DNA of 64,000 bases from Acanthococcus lagerstroemiae (GCA_031841125.1 CM063111.1:58775535-58839534); one strand, 5' to 3'. Counted from the first letter of the stretch, positions 11,105 to 22,940 are shown. Numbers and translations are program-made. Notes: generated from the letters alone by a model not told the origin.

Positions 11105-12405
11105 TCGGCGGCATTTATCGGCCCGTCAGAAAGAGGGATACAAACGGAAAATCAGATATTTGCACGACAGAAAAAAAATACACGACAAAGTAATTGTTTA
11201 GCGACGGAATAAGGTTTTGAACGACAAAAAATAGGTTATAGCAGTTAAATAATATATTGAACGGCAAGAATAATTTTCAGCAACGAAATAATAACATGAA
11301 CGACTAATTAAGGTAACACACGATTGAAAGCTGGAACAAACATCCACGGTATGAATATAAAAAATGCGCGACAATGGGTACGAATTAAAACGACGAAAAA
11401 TATTGAAGCAATAAGTAAAAAATGAAATAGAAAATGGAGTCAACACAATATTATACAAGTAAAGCTTTCTTTGATTTGCTAGGTCTTCCTCTCTTACGCT
11501 TCTGATCCAGAGGAATACACTTTGGTTCGATAGACATGTCTATAAGATGCAATCGAATATGCATTCCCACTGAATGCTTACACAACTGCTGTTTAGCAAA
11601 GAAAGGACAAGTGCATGCGGATTTTCGTACATCGGTTTTGCAAAGTGTGATGCACCACATACCATGCATTTCTTTTTTAAATTCCTCAAACGTTTTCCAT
11701 GCTCCATATTTCCGAGTGTATCTATCTACCATTGCCTTAGTAATCGAACTTTTACCAGAAGAGGAGGAGGCGGTATAGAAAAGCTGCACGTTTTTGTTAG
11801 TTGACTCAATTTCCAATACTGATTTGTTTGCAACGGCCCAATAGTACGATTTCGTCCAGATTGACCGGGGGATGGGGCGAATGTCACAAAAAGGTATACA
11901 GTTAACAGAATTGGGATTTCTCACCAACGACCATTTTTTAATCAATTCGGATAAACTACGAAGAAATCACCCTACTGGTAGTCTTTCCCGAAGTGTGTGC
12001 CCCTGCTTAATGTGAGAATTTGTCGATTCAATTCCATTATTCGTTGAAGGATAACCAGGCGCCGCACCTTCAAACCAGGCCGAGTTTTTCTGCAACTATT
12101 GAGCATCAAAATAATCGCAGAAGTCGGAAGTCTTCCATCCAGAAGCCCTCCATTTCGCCAAAAAAAAATATTTTGATAAGGAAATCAGATGATGAATGAA
12201 TACTGTACCGGGAATTATCGTTTTAGCGACGGGCATTTCTGTAATCATGTCGTGCAAAACTTTGTCGTCGAGCGCTGTCGTTAATATACCCTGAAATGTC
12301 GGGCAAATTTGACGTTGAATGCTGTCGTTTAAATACCCGATTTCGTCGTTGGATTTATTTGTCGTTCAATGTTTTGTGCTGTCGTGCAATTATATATTCC
12401 CCCTA
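11105..12405 (-). mobile_element. Mutator-like DNA transposon with inverted CGAC-motif arrays
   Basis: The left array (about 11150-11400) has many spaced copies of (A/G)CGAC, such as GCACGACAG, ACACGACAAAG and GAACGACAAA. The right array (about 12235-12395) has the same words in reverse complement (TTTGTCGTCGAG, GCTGTCGTTTAAA, GCTGTCGTGCAAT). Between them lies a degraded SWIM-type transposase on the minus strand. The layout suits a MULE-class element with long repetitive subterminal inverted repeats. Exact termini and target duplication are not certain. Confidence 0.6.
11451..12130 (-). pseudogene. MULE-like transposase, C-terminal part with SWIM zinc finger
   Basis: The 164-codon frame at 11451-11945 contains a SWIM-type zinc-binding pattern (C-T-C-P, seven residues, C-K-H) and ends with a basic AT-hook-like KRKRGRPSKSKK. 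Reading upstream in the same frame gives a TNNGIES..N stretch followed by T-L-R-E-R-L, a hallmark order of Mutator-like transposases. In-frame stops lie near 11970 and 12100. It is therefore a broken C-terminal remnant. The transposase would cut and paste DNA by binding the flanking motif arrays. Confidence 0.65.
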
Positions 12406-12424
12406 TATTATTATAATTTGTTTT

Positions 12425-15297
12425 CTTATTTTATTAACGACTTCTACAGCATAATTCGTGAATAGGTGAAAACATGACTCGATGTGTAAGGAATAGTGTT
12501 GCATTACTGGATGGCACTGGTATGATGCTTTTGGGATTAAGGGTCTGGTTTTCTTTCTTTTCTTCCAAAATTTTTCATTTTTTTAAAATTATTCTTTTAA
12601 ATGTTTTTCTCATTCTCTGTCTGTCTCTCTCTGTCTCTCTCCCTCCCTCCCTCCCTCCCTCCCCTATTCTTCTTCTTCAAATGCCATATCCGATGCTGAA
12701 TCACTCTCCTAGGTAGGTTAGTCGGGGTAGTTTGTCCTTGTTTTCCCCGCAGTTTTCTTGGGTTAGACTTTTCCTTCTCTGTGCCGAAGAGTGTGCAGCC
12801 GCAGTTCGCTCTTACAGCCACGTGTTTCTCGACGTTGAGTTGGTTGAGTGAGCTGTCCACGACATGCACATGCACAGTACCAGTGTTTCTCATCTGGTGA
12901 TAACTCGCCCTGCGGTTATAATGCCTTGGTCGTGTGAACTGGTAGGTGTTACAAGATGCGCCATGTTAGGTACGTTTCCACGTCGATTGATACTGTAGTC
13001 ATGTAGTCGCTGTGTTCGCCAGGATGATAGTGGGGGTATTCATATAACACTAGCTTTTCAGCGTTGGTAGTACTCGAACCCGAGGCTTAATGATTGCGAA
13101 GTGTGCATCTGTGCACGTTGCCACTTGGCCACACAGCGCATTGAGTAGGTAGTAGGTAACCTGATTTTGAGTAAGCAAGGATAATTCTTATTTGAAGTTA
13201 GTAGTTATGAACTATAGGCGATTCACTAAGGTATTTAGACAGACCGCAACTCAAAATATTGAGAGATGCGATCGTTTCTACTGCCTTTTCACCACTGAAA
13301 ATCATATCAAGTGTGAGGTGTAAGGTTGCCTCATCTGATCCCTCACCATGATATAAATGGAGGATGAGTGTGCAAATTTTTGACGTACCTTATGTTCGAA
13401 AAACCTGACTACATTCGCAAAACTAACCTGTTATTTTTCATTTGAGCTGGAATTGTCACCGCAAGATCCGACTAACAATCAAATAAGAGAAAAAGGCACC
13501 GTGTAATTTATCACATTTTGCCGTACTAATTAAACAAAAACAGCGAGATGTCATCGAAACGAAAACTCGAATTTAGGAAAAGAAAAAGACAGGAAGAAAC
13601 GCGGTTAACGCAGTTTTATTGTACGAAGAGAAAAAAAAGGATAGTAACAAAGCTATTTTCCGTTTACATTATTCGGAAAGGGCGCGACCGCGTTTTATTG
13701 CATTCAAGTGGTAAAATAATTGCCGTCGGATGAGGGTTGCATCCGCATTCAGACGCAATGTACCAGAATAACTGATGCAAAAGCTGAACACCGAATTCGA
13801 GAGTGATTATTGGGGTGCGTGCTAACTAGACATCTCGCAAACGGAACCCAAAATTAAATAAAGTCACTTGGCTCAAGGTCCCCTTGTACTTTCACGTATA
13901 TACTTTTCTCGTCGGTGCTGCCTGCAGACTTTAACCTGCCGATGGACTTACTGACGAGTCAGATATCCGAAATCTGGAAAACTGATATATAGGTGGTTAT
14001 GAAATTATACATCATTTCCCGGTTCATTTACCCATGGTACAGTTTGTTCTTAACGAGTGCACGTTTGCTGTCCCAAGTGAAGTGTTATAGTCGTGTGAAC
14101 ATTGAACTGTGATAAATTTTGGATATTCTTGCTATCAGCGACTTAAAATACTCTGATAATATACGTAATATAATAGTTTCTTGAATAGCGAGTTGAAAAT
14201 ACATTGGAAATATGTTATCCATGGCAAGGCGCCACATGTATAGATATTTAAGAAACAAATGGAGCAGACGTCACCCTAAAGAAATTACATTTTGACCTGA
14301 TTTGCGATATCTCATTTTCTTGAAGTTCAATTTGACTCGATGTGTCAGTTTGTAAACGGAATACTGCCGTCAGTACGAATATTTTATAGATTTCAAAGAA
14401 CCTAAATCCGGAGAGAGTAACTTTTTTCGAACGTGTGGGCTGTTCGTGTGAGGCCTTGTTAGTCTATTCTTTGGTCAGGTAAACTAAACATTCGATGACA
14501 GCTAATTCTGCGTCGAATCCAGCCCGGGTGTACCTTCATCTATGTGCAAGTCATGACAACGTTAACTGTTATTACTGTGCGTCGGCATATCTCTTTACTT
14601 TTTTTTTTTTTTTTTTTTTTTTTGTATCTGACGTTATTATTAAATCATCTAGGAAGTAACTTGAATCAAAGATGTCCGTATGTCAGCGAGAGAAGTTGTA
14701 TTAGTTTGGGAAGAGGAGAAAGAGTGCTACCATGAATAAGTTGAGGGACTTTTCAAATTCGATCTAGACGTTTAAAATACCGGGCATTAGATCGCAGTCA
14801 CATCCAGGAAAAGTCACGGGGTGTAGAAAATTTGTCTGACTGCACTTCCAAAGAATAATTATTTTCGAATAGGGTTAGGTATTCCTTATTAATTTGAAAC
14901 CAAAAACGTCCGATGTGAAATGAAAATACTTCGACCTAAATTTCGTAAATGACGTATAGCTTTAGGGTGTTAAATATTTTATTTAGTCAGTAGTCAACCA
15001 CGAACTAGTGGAAACAATAGCAGGAGATGACTTAGCATAATACAATCAACCCTTACATGAAAACAATTTCTCAAATCCTCTTTCTTCTAGAACGTCCAAA
15101 GAATGGAGAACAACAAATCAATCCCATGTATCTCCATTTCGGTTTACATACACTTAACTTAGCATATAGAGGAAAAGCCCGGAATTTGTTTCTTCCTGGC
15201 ATGATGTTAGCTGAAAGCCTGTGTAACGTGTGAACGGTAAATTTAAAGTCACACACTTCATGACATTGCTTGAACAGTAAGAAAAAAATTGTTTAGG
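12425..15297. other. Gene-free stretch with simple repeats
   Basis: A CTGT/CTCT then CCCT microsatellite lies at 12614-12663. A poly-T run of more than 20 bases is near 14599-14622. A 61-codon, Lys/Arg-rich frame at 13548-13733 is unrecognised and probably not a gene. Confidence 0.4.
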
Positions 15298-15906
15298 CAG
15301 AGGCGAAACTTGACTTTCAGTTTGCGGGGGGGGGGGGGACGGAAAATTTGCCGACAAATATATTTTAAAAACACTAAAAATTCGCCGACAAAACTTTTTA
15401 AAAATTTAAAAATTTGCCGAGTTTTCAATCAAAATATTTCTTAATTGAAAAATAATAATAATAATAATAATAAAACAGAAGCAAAATATGGGCCCGAGGA
15501 CTAATTTTTGAAAACGTCCTTGTGCCCTCAAAAAATCTGCCTTTTTTCTACTCTTTTATTTTTCTTCCTTCCTTCATTCCTCTTTTTACCTTATTTTTGA
15601 AGCGCCTTTTTTATAGTGAGCCGCTTGAGACATTCTCTTGTGCAAACCTACCTCATCCGAGGGGTTTCCTGAATCCATTTAATACTACGGTAATAAGACT
15701 CTTTTGACCCATCAAGACCTCCTCCTCCAACTTATGTCAAACTTCTAGGACTCTTTCAGACTTCTCTGAGACTTCAAGGATCTTCCGAATTTTTCTGGCT
15801 TCATTAAAACATAGAAAATGAAAAATTCAAATGGACAGTTTCAAAATTTGCCGACCGTCAAATTATTGGGGGTGTTTCACTTCCCCCCCCCATAGTTTCG
15901 TCCCTG
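15298..15906. mobile_element. hAT-like MITE with CAGAGGCGAAACT ends
   Basis: The element starts CAGAGGCGAAACT and ends AGTTTCGTCCCTG, an inverted pair typical of hAT-derived ends. Inside are a poly-G run after the left end, words such as AAATTTGCCGACAAA, an (AAT)n run near 15453-15475 and a poly-C run before the right end. Related copies lie at 16585-16855, 33000-33270, part of 34388-34549 and 55442-55746. I saw no matching 8-bp flanks. Confidence 0.55.
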
Positions 15907-16584
15907 CAAATGCAGATTGAAACCACCCCAAGCATACTCACATTTGCGCACATGAGTATACCCTAGTCTAGTCAGGGAGGGTAAGCTGGAAGGATATTAG
16001 GAATACTTGAGAGGAAAACGCACAACTTCCTTTACACATTAAAGTGGTTGTTATTTACTCTTGGTGACCCTTTTCCCCCTGAATTTCCTCTGATTCGTCT
16101 CTTAAATTGGTTCCAATGATATCAATAAAAAAAACCTATGGGTCGATCGGATTTAGGGGAATCCGTGCCACAAGCTCCCTTTCGTTCTTATGGGAAAAAC
16201 GCATGGAGATTTCACTTTTGTTCCAAACTAAATTTCTCTCCTATATTTACTGGAACCGAAGCACGTAAATTAAATAATAGAACATTTGCTATCGGATTCA
16301 GCTTGTGACATTGGAAAATAAGAAGTCTTTGCTTTCAACCTTTAGATTTTAATAAAATGATCAACTTCGTCAAATTTTAGGCTCTAGGTCAAACAGAGAA
16401 TCTAGTAAAAACAGAATAGTCATTGAAATTCGAAATTCAACGTTTGCTACCGACTTTCAGATTTTCGAAATGTCTTCCACATCTCAGCTTTGTTTCAACC
16501 TTTCAGATAACGTTCGATACTCAACTTGAAACCTTCGGCTTTTGACTGACTAGTCTCTGACACGAGTCCAGGGTACTCCATTTT
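15907..16584. repeat. Conserved spacer of a composite repeat
   Basis: This spacer links two copies of the CAG..GCGAAACT element. It recurs with substitutions at 33271-33557 and in two parts at 54122-54164 and 55095-55441. The recurrence shows that the whole 1.56 kb composite, not only the MITEs, has been copied. Confidence 0.5.
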
Positions 16585-16855
16585 CAGAAATGAAATTTGA
16601 TTTTCAGTTTGGGGAGAGGTGAAGAAGAAAAGATTGCCGACAAATATTTTTTGAAAACTAAGATTTCGCCGACAAAATCTTTTAAAAATTAAAAATTTGC
16701 CAATTTTTCAATCGAAATATTTTTAATTTAAAAAACAAACAAGCACTCATAAAAAAATGAAAAGTTCAAATGAACTGTTTCAAAATTTGCCGACTGCCCA
16801 ATTATGGGGGGGGGGGAGTTCAACCCTCCCCCACACCCCTATAGTTTCGCCCCTG
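16585..16855. mobile_element. Shorter copy of the CAG..GCGAAACT MITE
   Basis: It lies in the same orientation as 15298-15906. The left end has decayed (CAGAAATGAAATTT) and the right end is AGTTTCGCCCCTG. It contains the GCCGACAAATATTTT words and poly-G/poly-C flanks. Confidence 0.45.
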
Positions 16856-17340
16856 TGTTTAGAATAAATTTTGTTATATATCTGAAGTTGAATACTCTTT
16901 GACTCTACTCTTTACTTATTTCGATATAAAGGTCGATGTGAATACAGTTATGTGCAGAATACTGAAATCGGATTCTAGTTTCTGATACGTTGTGGAAGCG
17001 GATTACGAAACCCAACCACCTCAGAAGTTTTACTCAAGGAATAGGAAGGAAACTTTTTTCCTGAACAGGATCTCTCAGGTAAAAAAAAAAAAAAAAAAAA
17101 AGAGTCTGATTTATTGGCCCGACAAAACAAAGGAATGCATCGACATTTCTTATGAGACGAAGGCCCTTTTTTCACGCAGCGCTTCAATTTTTAAGCTCAT
17201 ATCGGGAGGTACCCACAGCGACTGAAGCTCAAATTCTGTAAATCAGTGTTAATTCCTACGGGTTAACCTTTTCCGATTTTGCTCAAACTTCGCAGATTTT
17301 TTTTTTTTCCTAATAAGGTGCCGGCGGCTATGAACGCCAT
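16856..17340. other. Gene-free stretch
   Basis: There is a poly-A run at about 17082-17101 and a poly-T run near 17298. Nothing else is recognisable. Confidence 0.4.
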
Positions 17341-17344
17341 ATGG

Positions 17345-17606
17345 GTAATAAAGCCATATCGCACGAAAACATATTAGCGATAAAAAATTTCGGTAGATGG
17401 CCTGATACGTGCACACGAGAAAAATTATAATTGGCGAGGAATATAATGAATTGTCGTTTAAAATAAATGGCGTTCGAAAATATTATTTGTCGTGCTTACT
17501 AATGAAATAGTTGTTGTTAATGTCGTTGTATACCATTATTTAGTATGCAAAAGTCCTGTCGTGCAACCCTTTTTTTCTCGTCGTGTTCTATAATATTCCC
17601 CGAAAA
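17345..17606. mobile_element. Short element with the same CGAC/GTCG motif ends
   Basis: The right half carries GTCGT words like those at the right end of the 11.1-12.4 kb element (TTTGTCGTGCTTA, AATGTCGTTGTATA, CCTGTCGTGCAAC, CTCGTCGTGTTC) and ends in ATATTCCCCG, close to the ATATTCCCCC there. The left half has weaker CGCACGA/GCGATAAA words. It looks like a small nonautonomous relative with no coding. Confidence 0.5.
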
Positions 17607-17969
17607 AAATATCTTTCGCCGAATAGAAAAATAAGCGTCGAGATCAAATGAATTGAAGAAATTTTGTCTTGGAATAGATTTTCTCTCTCATAATTGGAAA
17701 TAAGATAAAGACTATAGGAGTATTATACAAATGCTGGGTCTAGCAGGTATACCAAAAATAGCTAATATTATGTTTTTCCGCTTTCTAGCCAACGCTATAT
17801 AGCGAGCATGCACAAAGCACTGAACGAGTACGCTCGATAACACGGCAGAATTCATTTGTAGGTCTGGAATACTCATTTAATTAGTTCATAAAAGGAAAAA
17901 ATGAGCGCCTCTTACTGAGGATCAGTGACTGGACTGGTTGACTAGATTGACTAAACTGACCAAACTGAC

Positions 17970-18427
17970 TGATTGACTGACTGATTCAACACTTTTCATT
18001 TGCCTGTGAGTACCATACTCCTTGTATCAGCCTGTATCCCCTTGCGAGCATCACATTCCTTGTACTAGCCTGCGAGTACTACACTCTGCTAGTGCATCAT
18101 TTTGCAGACGAGTCTGCAACCACGGGAGAGCATTTTCATGTCTACTTCGCGGACTGCGCCGACATGAGAATGTCATCATCCAGTGAACGTAGCATCCAAA
18201 AAATATGGAGCGCAGCGGACAACGACATTCTCATGTCGGCGCAGTCCGCGTAGCAGACATGAAAATGCTCTCCCATGGTTGCAGACTCGTCTGCAAGATG
18301 ATGCACTAGCAGAGCGTAGTGTTTGCGGGCTGGTACAAGGAACGTGATGTTCGCATGGAATACAGGCTGATACAAGGAGTGTGGTATTCGCAGGCGAATG
18401 AAGAGTGTTGAGTCAGTCAGTCAGTCA
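17970..18427. mobile_element. 458-bp foldback element (long hairpin)
   Basis: The left arm from GACTGACTGATTCAACAC pairs with the right arm ending GTGTTGAGTCAGTCAGTCA along more than 200 bases each. Arm landmarks are GAGCATTTTCATGTCT against AGACATGAAAATGCTC, and GACATGAGAATGTC against GACATTCTCATGTC. The loop is only a few tens of bases near 18180-18210. The 77-codon minus-strand frame inside it is a by-product. Confidence 0.75.
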
Positions 18428-19650
18428 TTTTAAAAATTTTCGAATTTTGACTCAGCTATCTCATAAAGCTTTTCTTTATCCTACAAAAGTAACTTACCAA
18501 ATTGTCAGAAATTTTGAATAATTTCAAGGAGGGACATCAAAGTTTAAAACACTTGATTTACATTTTACTTTTGTTTTCATTAATATTTTTTAACATTTCT
18601 TTTAATAAATAAATGTTTAAGCCTATGTGTGCACTGTTTTTTGGAAGTGCCAATATGGGCAGATGAAAATATTCAGAATAAAATATCATAACTTCAATTT
18701 TGATCACGAACGCATGTCACAAAGGAAAGAACTGAAAAATCGAAAGAAAAATCAAAATAGGATTGTGATAAAAGAAGCAAAGACTAAAACTCACAGTACA
18801 GGAGATACAACTGTAAGCCAAAAAGGAAAAAGTAAAAAAATATCACCAAAGTCATATCTTCCTTTTTTGAATAAAAAGTAGGTACTTAGTTTTCTCTTTG
18901 AATAAAAAAATAATAAATGAATAAATAAACGCCTCCCCTTCTCTGTGAATCAAGAAAGAAAATTGTTTTTTGATGCGAAGAAATTTGTTCTTTGACTCGA
19001 GAATTTAAACAATTATCCACGATAAAAAATCCCCCCTCAAAAAAGTATAGAATAGTCATTTATTCTACATGATGTATAAAATGCGTAGAATAAAAAAATC
19101 TACACCAGTTTTTTCTACAGCACAACCCTGATGCGGAATGAACAAGAAAGGATTCACTGATACCAAAATAAAGTTCCAAAAAATATATAGTAATCCCTAA
19201 TCTTACTGGGGTAATTAGAAAGTAAAAAACGTTTTTTCCCGGTTTTCTCAGGGGGCAAATGGCTGCGCCAGAGGGGCGTTGTCCCGTAACCCCCCTTTGA
19301 CTACGGGACTGTATTTAGCTTAGATAAATTTCTTAATATAACAGGTGACTATGTTGAAAAGTAAATAAAAATGTACGAAGTTCAATGCGGTGAACTTTTT
19401 TTTTCTTCCTTCAGCTCGTTTAGTTTTTTAAATAAAAATGCTAAACACATAAGATGATGACGTCATAGTAACAGGAGCGTGTCGGGGGAGCGTTACGTCT
19501 TTCGCTCAAGTAAGTAGTAAAAGCATACAATAAAATGCTAAAATACGGAACCAAATTTCTTTTACGTCCCTTGTACTTTGGTATGCCGCTTGATGGCTAA
19601 AACCTCCTGGATGTAAAGCCTCTGTATCAAATACAAAATCCGGCTATAGT
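18428..19650. other. Gene-free AT-rich stretch
   Basis: There is an 84-codon lysine-rich frame at 18627-18881 of no recognised family, and AATAAA-type words around 18900-18930. I see nothing that I would call a gene. Confidence 0.4.
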
Positions 19651-19659
19651 ATTTGCGGT

Positions 19660-20165
19660 TCGAATTTCGGCGCAGAAATAAAAATCAGTTTCCGTCGTCG
19701 TCTGCGTCGCTGCGGCAGCGTGCGAAATTCGGAGCCGCCGCGGCACTCGCCGAGACAAATTGATTACGTCAATTACATTATCGAAAATGAGTTAAATAAA
19801 CGCGTTCTATATAATTCCGAGTACAGTCGGCCAGCCAGCGTGAAAAAAAATGACCGCAAAGGGGACGAATCCGGTCGAATTAATAAATGTTAATCGCGGA
19901 CATGAGGCGAAGACCGCGCCGTGATATGGGTCCGCTGGTATCCTTCGGCTGTCAGGGACACTCCCTTTGAAAGTTCAGCGTGTCCTTTCCCGCACGCCCT
20001 TCCATGTATCTTACGTCCCTTTAATGTAAACTATGTAAGCGCTGAGACATTTACCGCGAATAAATAACTCGATGTCCAGTCCAGATGCCATCCTCGTTAT
20101 CCTCCCTTCGCGTATTCTGAACTCGGGTTCCGAGGTCGCCTTTATAATCACGCCCGCTTGACCAT
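19660..20165. promoter_or_regulatory. GC- and CpG-rich noncoding island
   Basis: In contrast with its AT-rich surroundings, this 500-base block is rich in CG dinucleotides (CGTCGTCGTCTGCGTCG, GAGCCGCCGCGGCACTCGCCG). It lacks long open frames. It holds a TTACGTCA word (CRE/AP-1-like) beside ATTA cores near 19765. It could be a regulatory island or part of an unknown repeat. The regulatory label is inference. Confidence 0.3.
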
Positions 20166-20690
20166 TAAATTTTTTTTTGTCCACTTTTTTAAATAGTTCT
20201 TTTTTACTCGAGTGGGGTCGACGCTGGCCGAGTAACTGCGTATTTAAATAACGTTAATCAAGGAATTCGGTGGGTGGATGGTGACCTACGTTCGAGGGGA
20301 CTTTTCAGGTGCCGCGAAGTCGTTTCATTTGGTTTTAATTCGACGAGGGTGATCGACTAGAAAGGGGGATGATTCTTGTACAGGGTAAGAGCTGAACGAG
20401 AAATCAAATGGGAATTTCGTGTTTCTTGTGTAGACTAGAAATCAGCGACTGTTTCGTATTCGGGGGGAGGGGGCTGTAAATATGCTTGGATATCAACATC
20501 AAAGTTGAGGTGCCAACCGTTTATATATGAAACGTTTTGATTAAATTTTGATGAATACGGATTATTGTTCCACTTGATGGACATGTAAGCCCCTGCAAAT
20601 TTCATTTTCATCGGATGTATTATATCACTGAGTGGTACCGCAAGCCTTCGCTCCTGTTGCTCATGAAAAAATAAATCAGGTTTTGACTTT
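20166..20690. other. Gene-free stretch
   Basis: No recognisable feature before the inverted RTE segment begins. Confidence 0.35.
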
Positions 20691-20708
20691 TTTTCTTTTT
20701 CTTTTTTT

Positions 20709-20948
20709 TTAAATCCTTTTTTGTGTGTTTTTTTGTAACTGTAATTTTAAACAACCTATTCTTGCAGAGATTCCTTTTATTTCTGTAAATTTGTTTTTCA
20801 AATACCCACTGATATAAAACCCTATCCCTCTATACCCTTTTCTTTCCCCATAATAATAAAAGTAATTCCCATTTTTTCTTTGTATTAGTTTTCCCCCTTT
20901 CCTCCTTATTTCTGAAACTCCAATTATGTCCCATTTAATTTTTTCCAT
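20709..20948 (-). pseudogene. RTE LINE endonuclease, N-terminal segment (inverted)
   Basis: The 79 codons include D-I-I-G-V-S-E-I-R-R, the N-terminal APE-type endonuclease motif whose Glu binds metal, and GYRGIGFYISG. The segment stops at KLQLQKN, exactly where the plus-strand piece at about 21355 resumes with NYTQVYAPAGG. Together they make one continuous domain split by an inversion. Confidence 0.7.
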
Positions 20949-21273
20949 GCTTCTTTCAAATTACAATCGTTCTTCTCCCGCTAAACCTCGACAGTGATAG
21001 TGTCAAATTTCTAGTGTGGCTTCTTCTCTTTTCTTTCCCTTTCCCTTCCCCATCTTTCCCTCCTTTTTTGTCCTCTTCATTCATCTTCTTGATCACAATT
21101 TCGTTTTTGGTTTCTCTTTTTTCTAATCTTCCGTTATTATTTACCAATGTAGTGGTTTTCCCCTTATTTTTTATTTCTGACAGATGGTGGTTTAGTAGTC
21201 TTATACTCCCCTCAGTGGCTCTACCTTCCGTATTGGGGAATCAGAGTTCCATACATCATTCCTTCGATCCACA

Positions 21274-21906
21274 TTGCTACTTACATGTTACTCAGAACGA
21301 AAGTTATTTCTAGCTAAGTTATTGAATTGTGAGCTACCTTTCCCATTGCTCGTGGATATAAAACACAAAAATGACAATTATACACAAGTTTATGCACCAG
21401 CTGGGGGATCGGATGAAGAAGAAATACAGAAATTCTATGAAGAGTTGAACAGTACAATTCAAAAGGAAGGTGAGTACTATACCATAGTAATGGGGGATCT
21501 TAATGCAGAATTGGGCATAGAGAGAACCCCAAATAAAACAGTGGAAAAATTTGGCTTAGGAGAAAGAAATAAAAGAGGAAGGGAACTCAAAGAATTTGCA
21601 CACAGAAACAATCTATCAATTGGAAATACCTTTTTTCCTAAGAGGGAGAAGAAAAGATGGACATGGCAAGCTGCTAATAGGAACGTGAAGAATGAGATAG
21701 ACCACTTCTTAATCAATGAAATAACAATATTGAAAAATGTGAATGTAATATTCAAATTCAACTTTCCTTCAGATCATAGAATAATAAGGAATACACTAAA
21801 AATACCCAGAAGAGTGAGAATAATAAATTTCAGGAACACAAATATAAAACACAAGTTGATAATATCAGAAAGTAAAAAAAAAAAAGGGAGGCACAAAAGG
21901 AGTTAA
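21274..21906 (+). pseudogene. RTE LINE endonuclease, C-terminal segment
   Basis: The real homology starts near 21355 with YTQVYAP. It contains GDLNAELG (catalytic Asp/Asn of APE endonucleases), W-T-W-Q, and SDHR with the catalytic His. The first 25 codons of the frame belong to the inverted 5' segment and are not part of the protein. The enzyme would nick target DNA to prime reverse transcription. Confidence 0.7.
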
Positions 21907-21935
21907 AAGAGAAACTAAGGGATTTTGATAAACTG

Positions 21936-22570
21936 ATGATGAAAGAGGGAGTTAAAAAAATGTACAACAAATTGGAAGAGGAGCTGAAAATAACAGAAGA
22001 AAAATTTGGAGTAAAAAGAATCCAAGAACTGACAAAAAAAGAGTACAACAAATTGAAAGAGGAGCTGAAAATAACAGAAGAAAAATTTGGAGTAAGAAGA
22101 ATCCAAGAACTGACAAAAGATAAACTCTCAGAAGAAACCTTAGAACTGATACGCATGAAGAATAAAAGAATCGCAAAAATGGAAGGGAATGAGAAATGAA
22201 AAGCAAGGATAGAAAGGGTAGAAGTCCAAAAAGTGTTAAAAGAAGGGTGAGGGAAGATATTAAAAAAATTGAAAACGAAACAATCAAAGAAGTCTTAGAG
22301 GATACAGGATCTCTGAAGAAGATAAAAAAGAAACTGAGCGAGGGGAAAAGCTTCATAGTTAAGTTGAAAGATGAAGCAGGAAAAGCGGAATACAATCAAG
22401 GAAAAATAATAGAAAACGCAACTATGAAAGAATTTATCGAAAAGGGGAGTTTTGTGTAACAAAAAGAAATCAAAAGAAGAAGAGAATATGTGGCACAAAA
22501 AGAAATACCAGAATTTATGTACGATAAATTAAAAACAGTAATTAGAAACCTAAAAAACAACAAGGTTGAA
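21936..22570 (+). pseudogene. RTE LINE linker and start of RT, with an internal 81-bp tandem duplication
   Basis: Lys/Glu-rich, coiled-coil-like sequence links the endonuclease to the RT. A unit beginning YNKLEEELKITEEKFG at 21962 repeats at 22043, 81 bases on, in frame. Frames change at about 22196 and 22460. The end, IRNLKNNKVEGPDG, is RT motif 0/1 and is cut by the insertion at 22582. Confidence 0.6.
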
Positions 22571-22581
22571 GGACCTGATGG

Positions 22582-22940
22582 TGTGGTGGGACATATGGCG
22601 ATGCACGCATGCCAAAGTGGCCCCTGAGGCACCGCACCCCCGGCACCGGAAACTACCCTTTCGGGCATCGCATCAGTGCCAAGGGGAACACTTTAGGGCC
22701 GAGCCCGAGCCCCCATTTTTCTTGGCCGAAACGGTGCCCGCGTCTTGTCAGGGCCACCATGGGGTTCCCTACTGACCGAGGTCCGCACTCCCAGATCGCT
22801 CGCCTGGAATTCAGGTCCCCACAGCCGGACGCGCTGCCTCTTCCTCTTCACTCACTTATCGCGTGACCAGCCCTTGCACTGCGGGCGAGCTCTGCTTCAG
22901 CCCTGGTACTACGGGCGAGCTCCGCTGAATGGGATTCGCT

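Noticed and set aside
12614..12663. Possible regulatory pyrimidine tract
   Set aside because: It is a plain CTGT/CTCT/CCCT microsatellite with no adjacent exon.
18142..18375. 77-codon ORF in the foldback
   Set aside because: It spans the two complementary arms and exists only because of the palindrome.
21830..22395. Overlapping minus-strand ORFs rich in Phe/Ser/Leu
   Set aside because: They mirror the Lys/Glu-rich plus-strand LINE linker and have no independent features.
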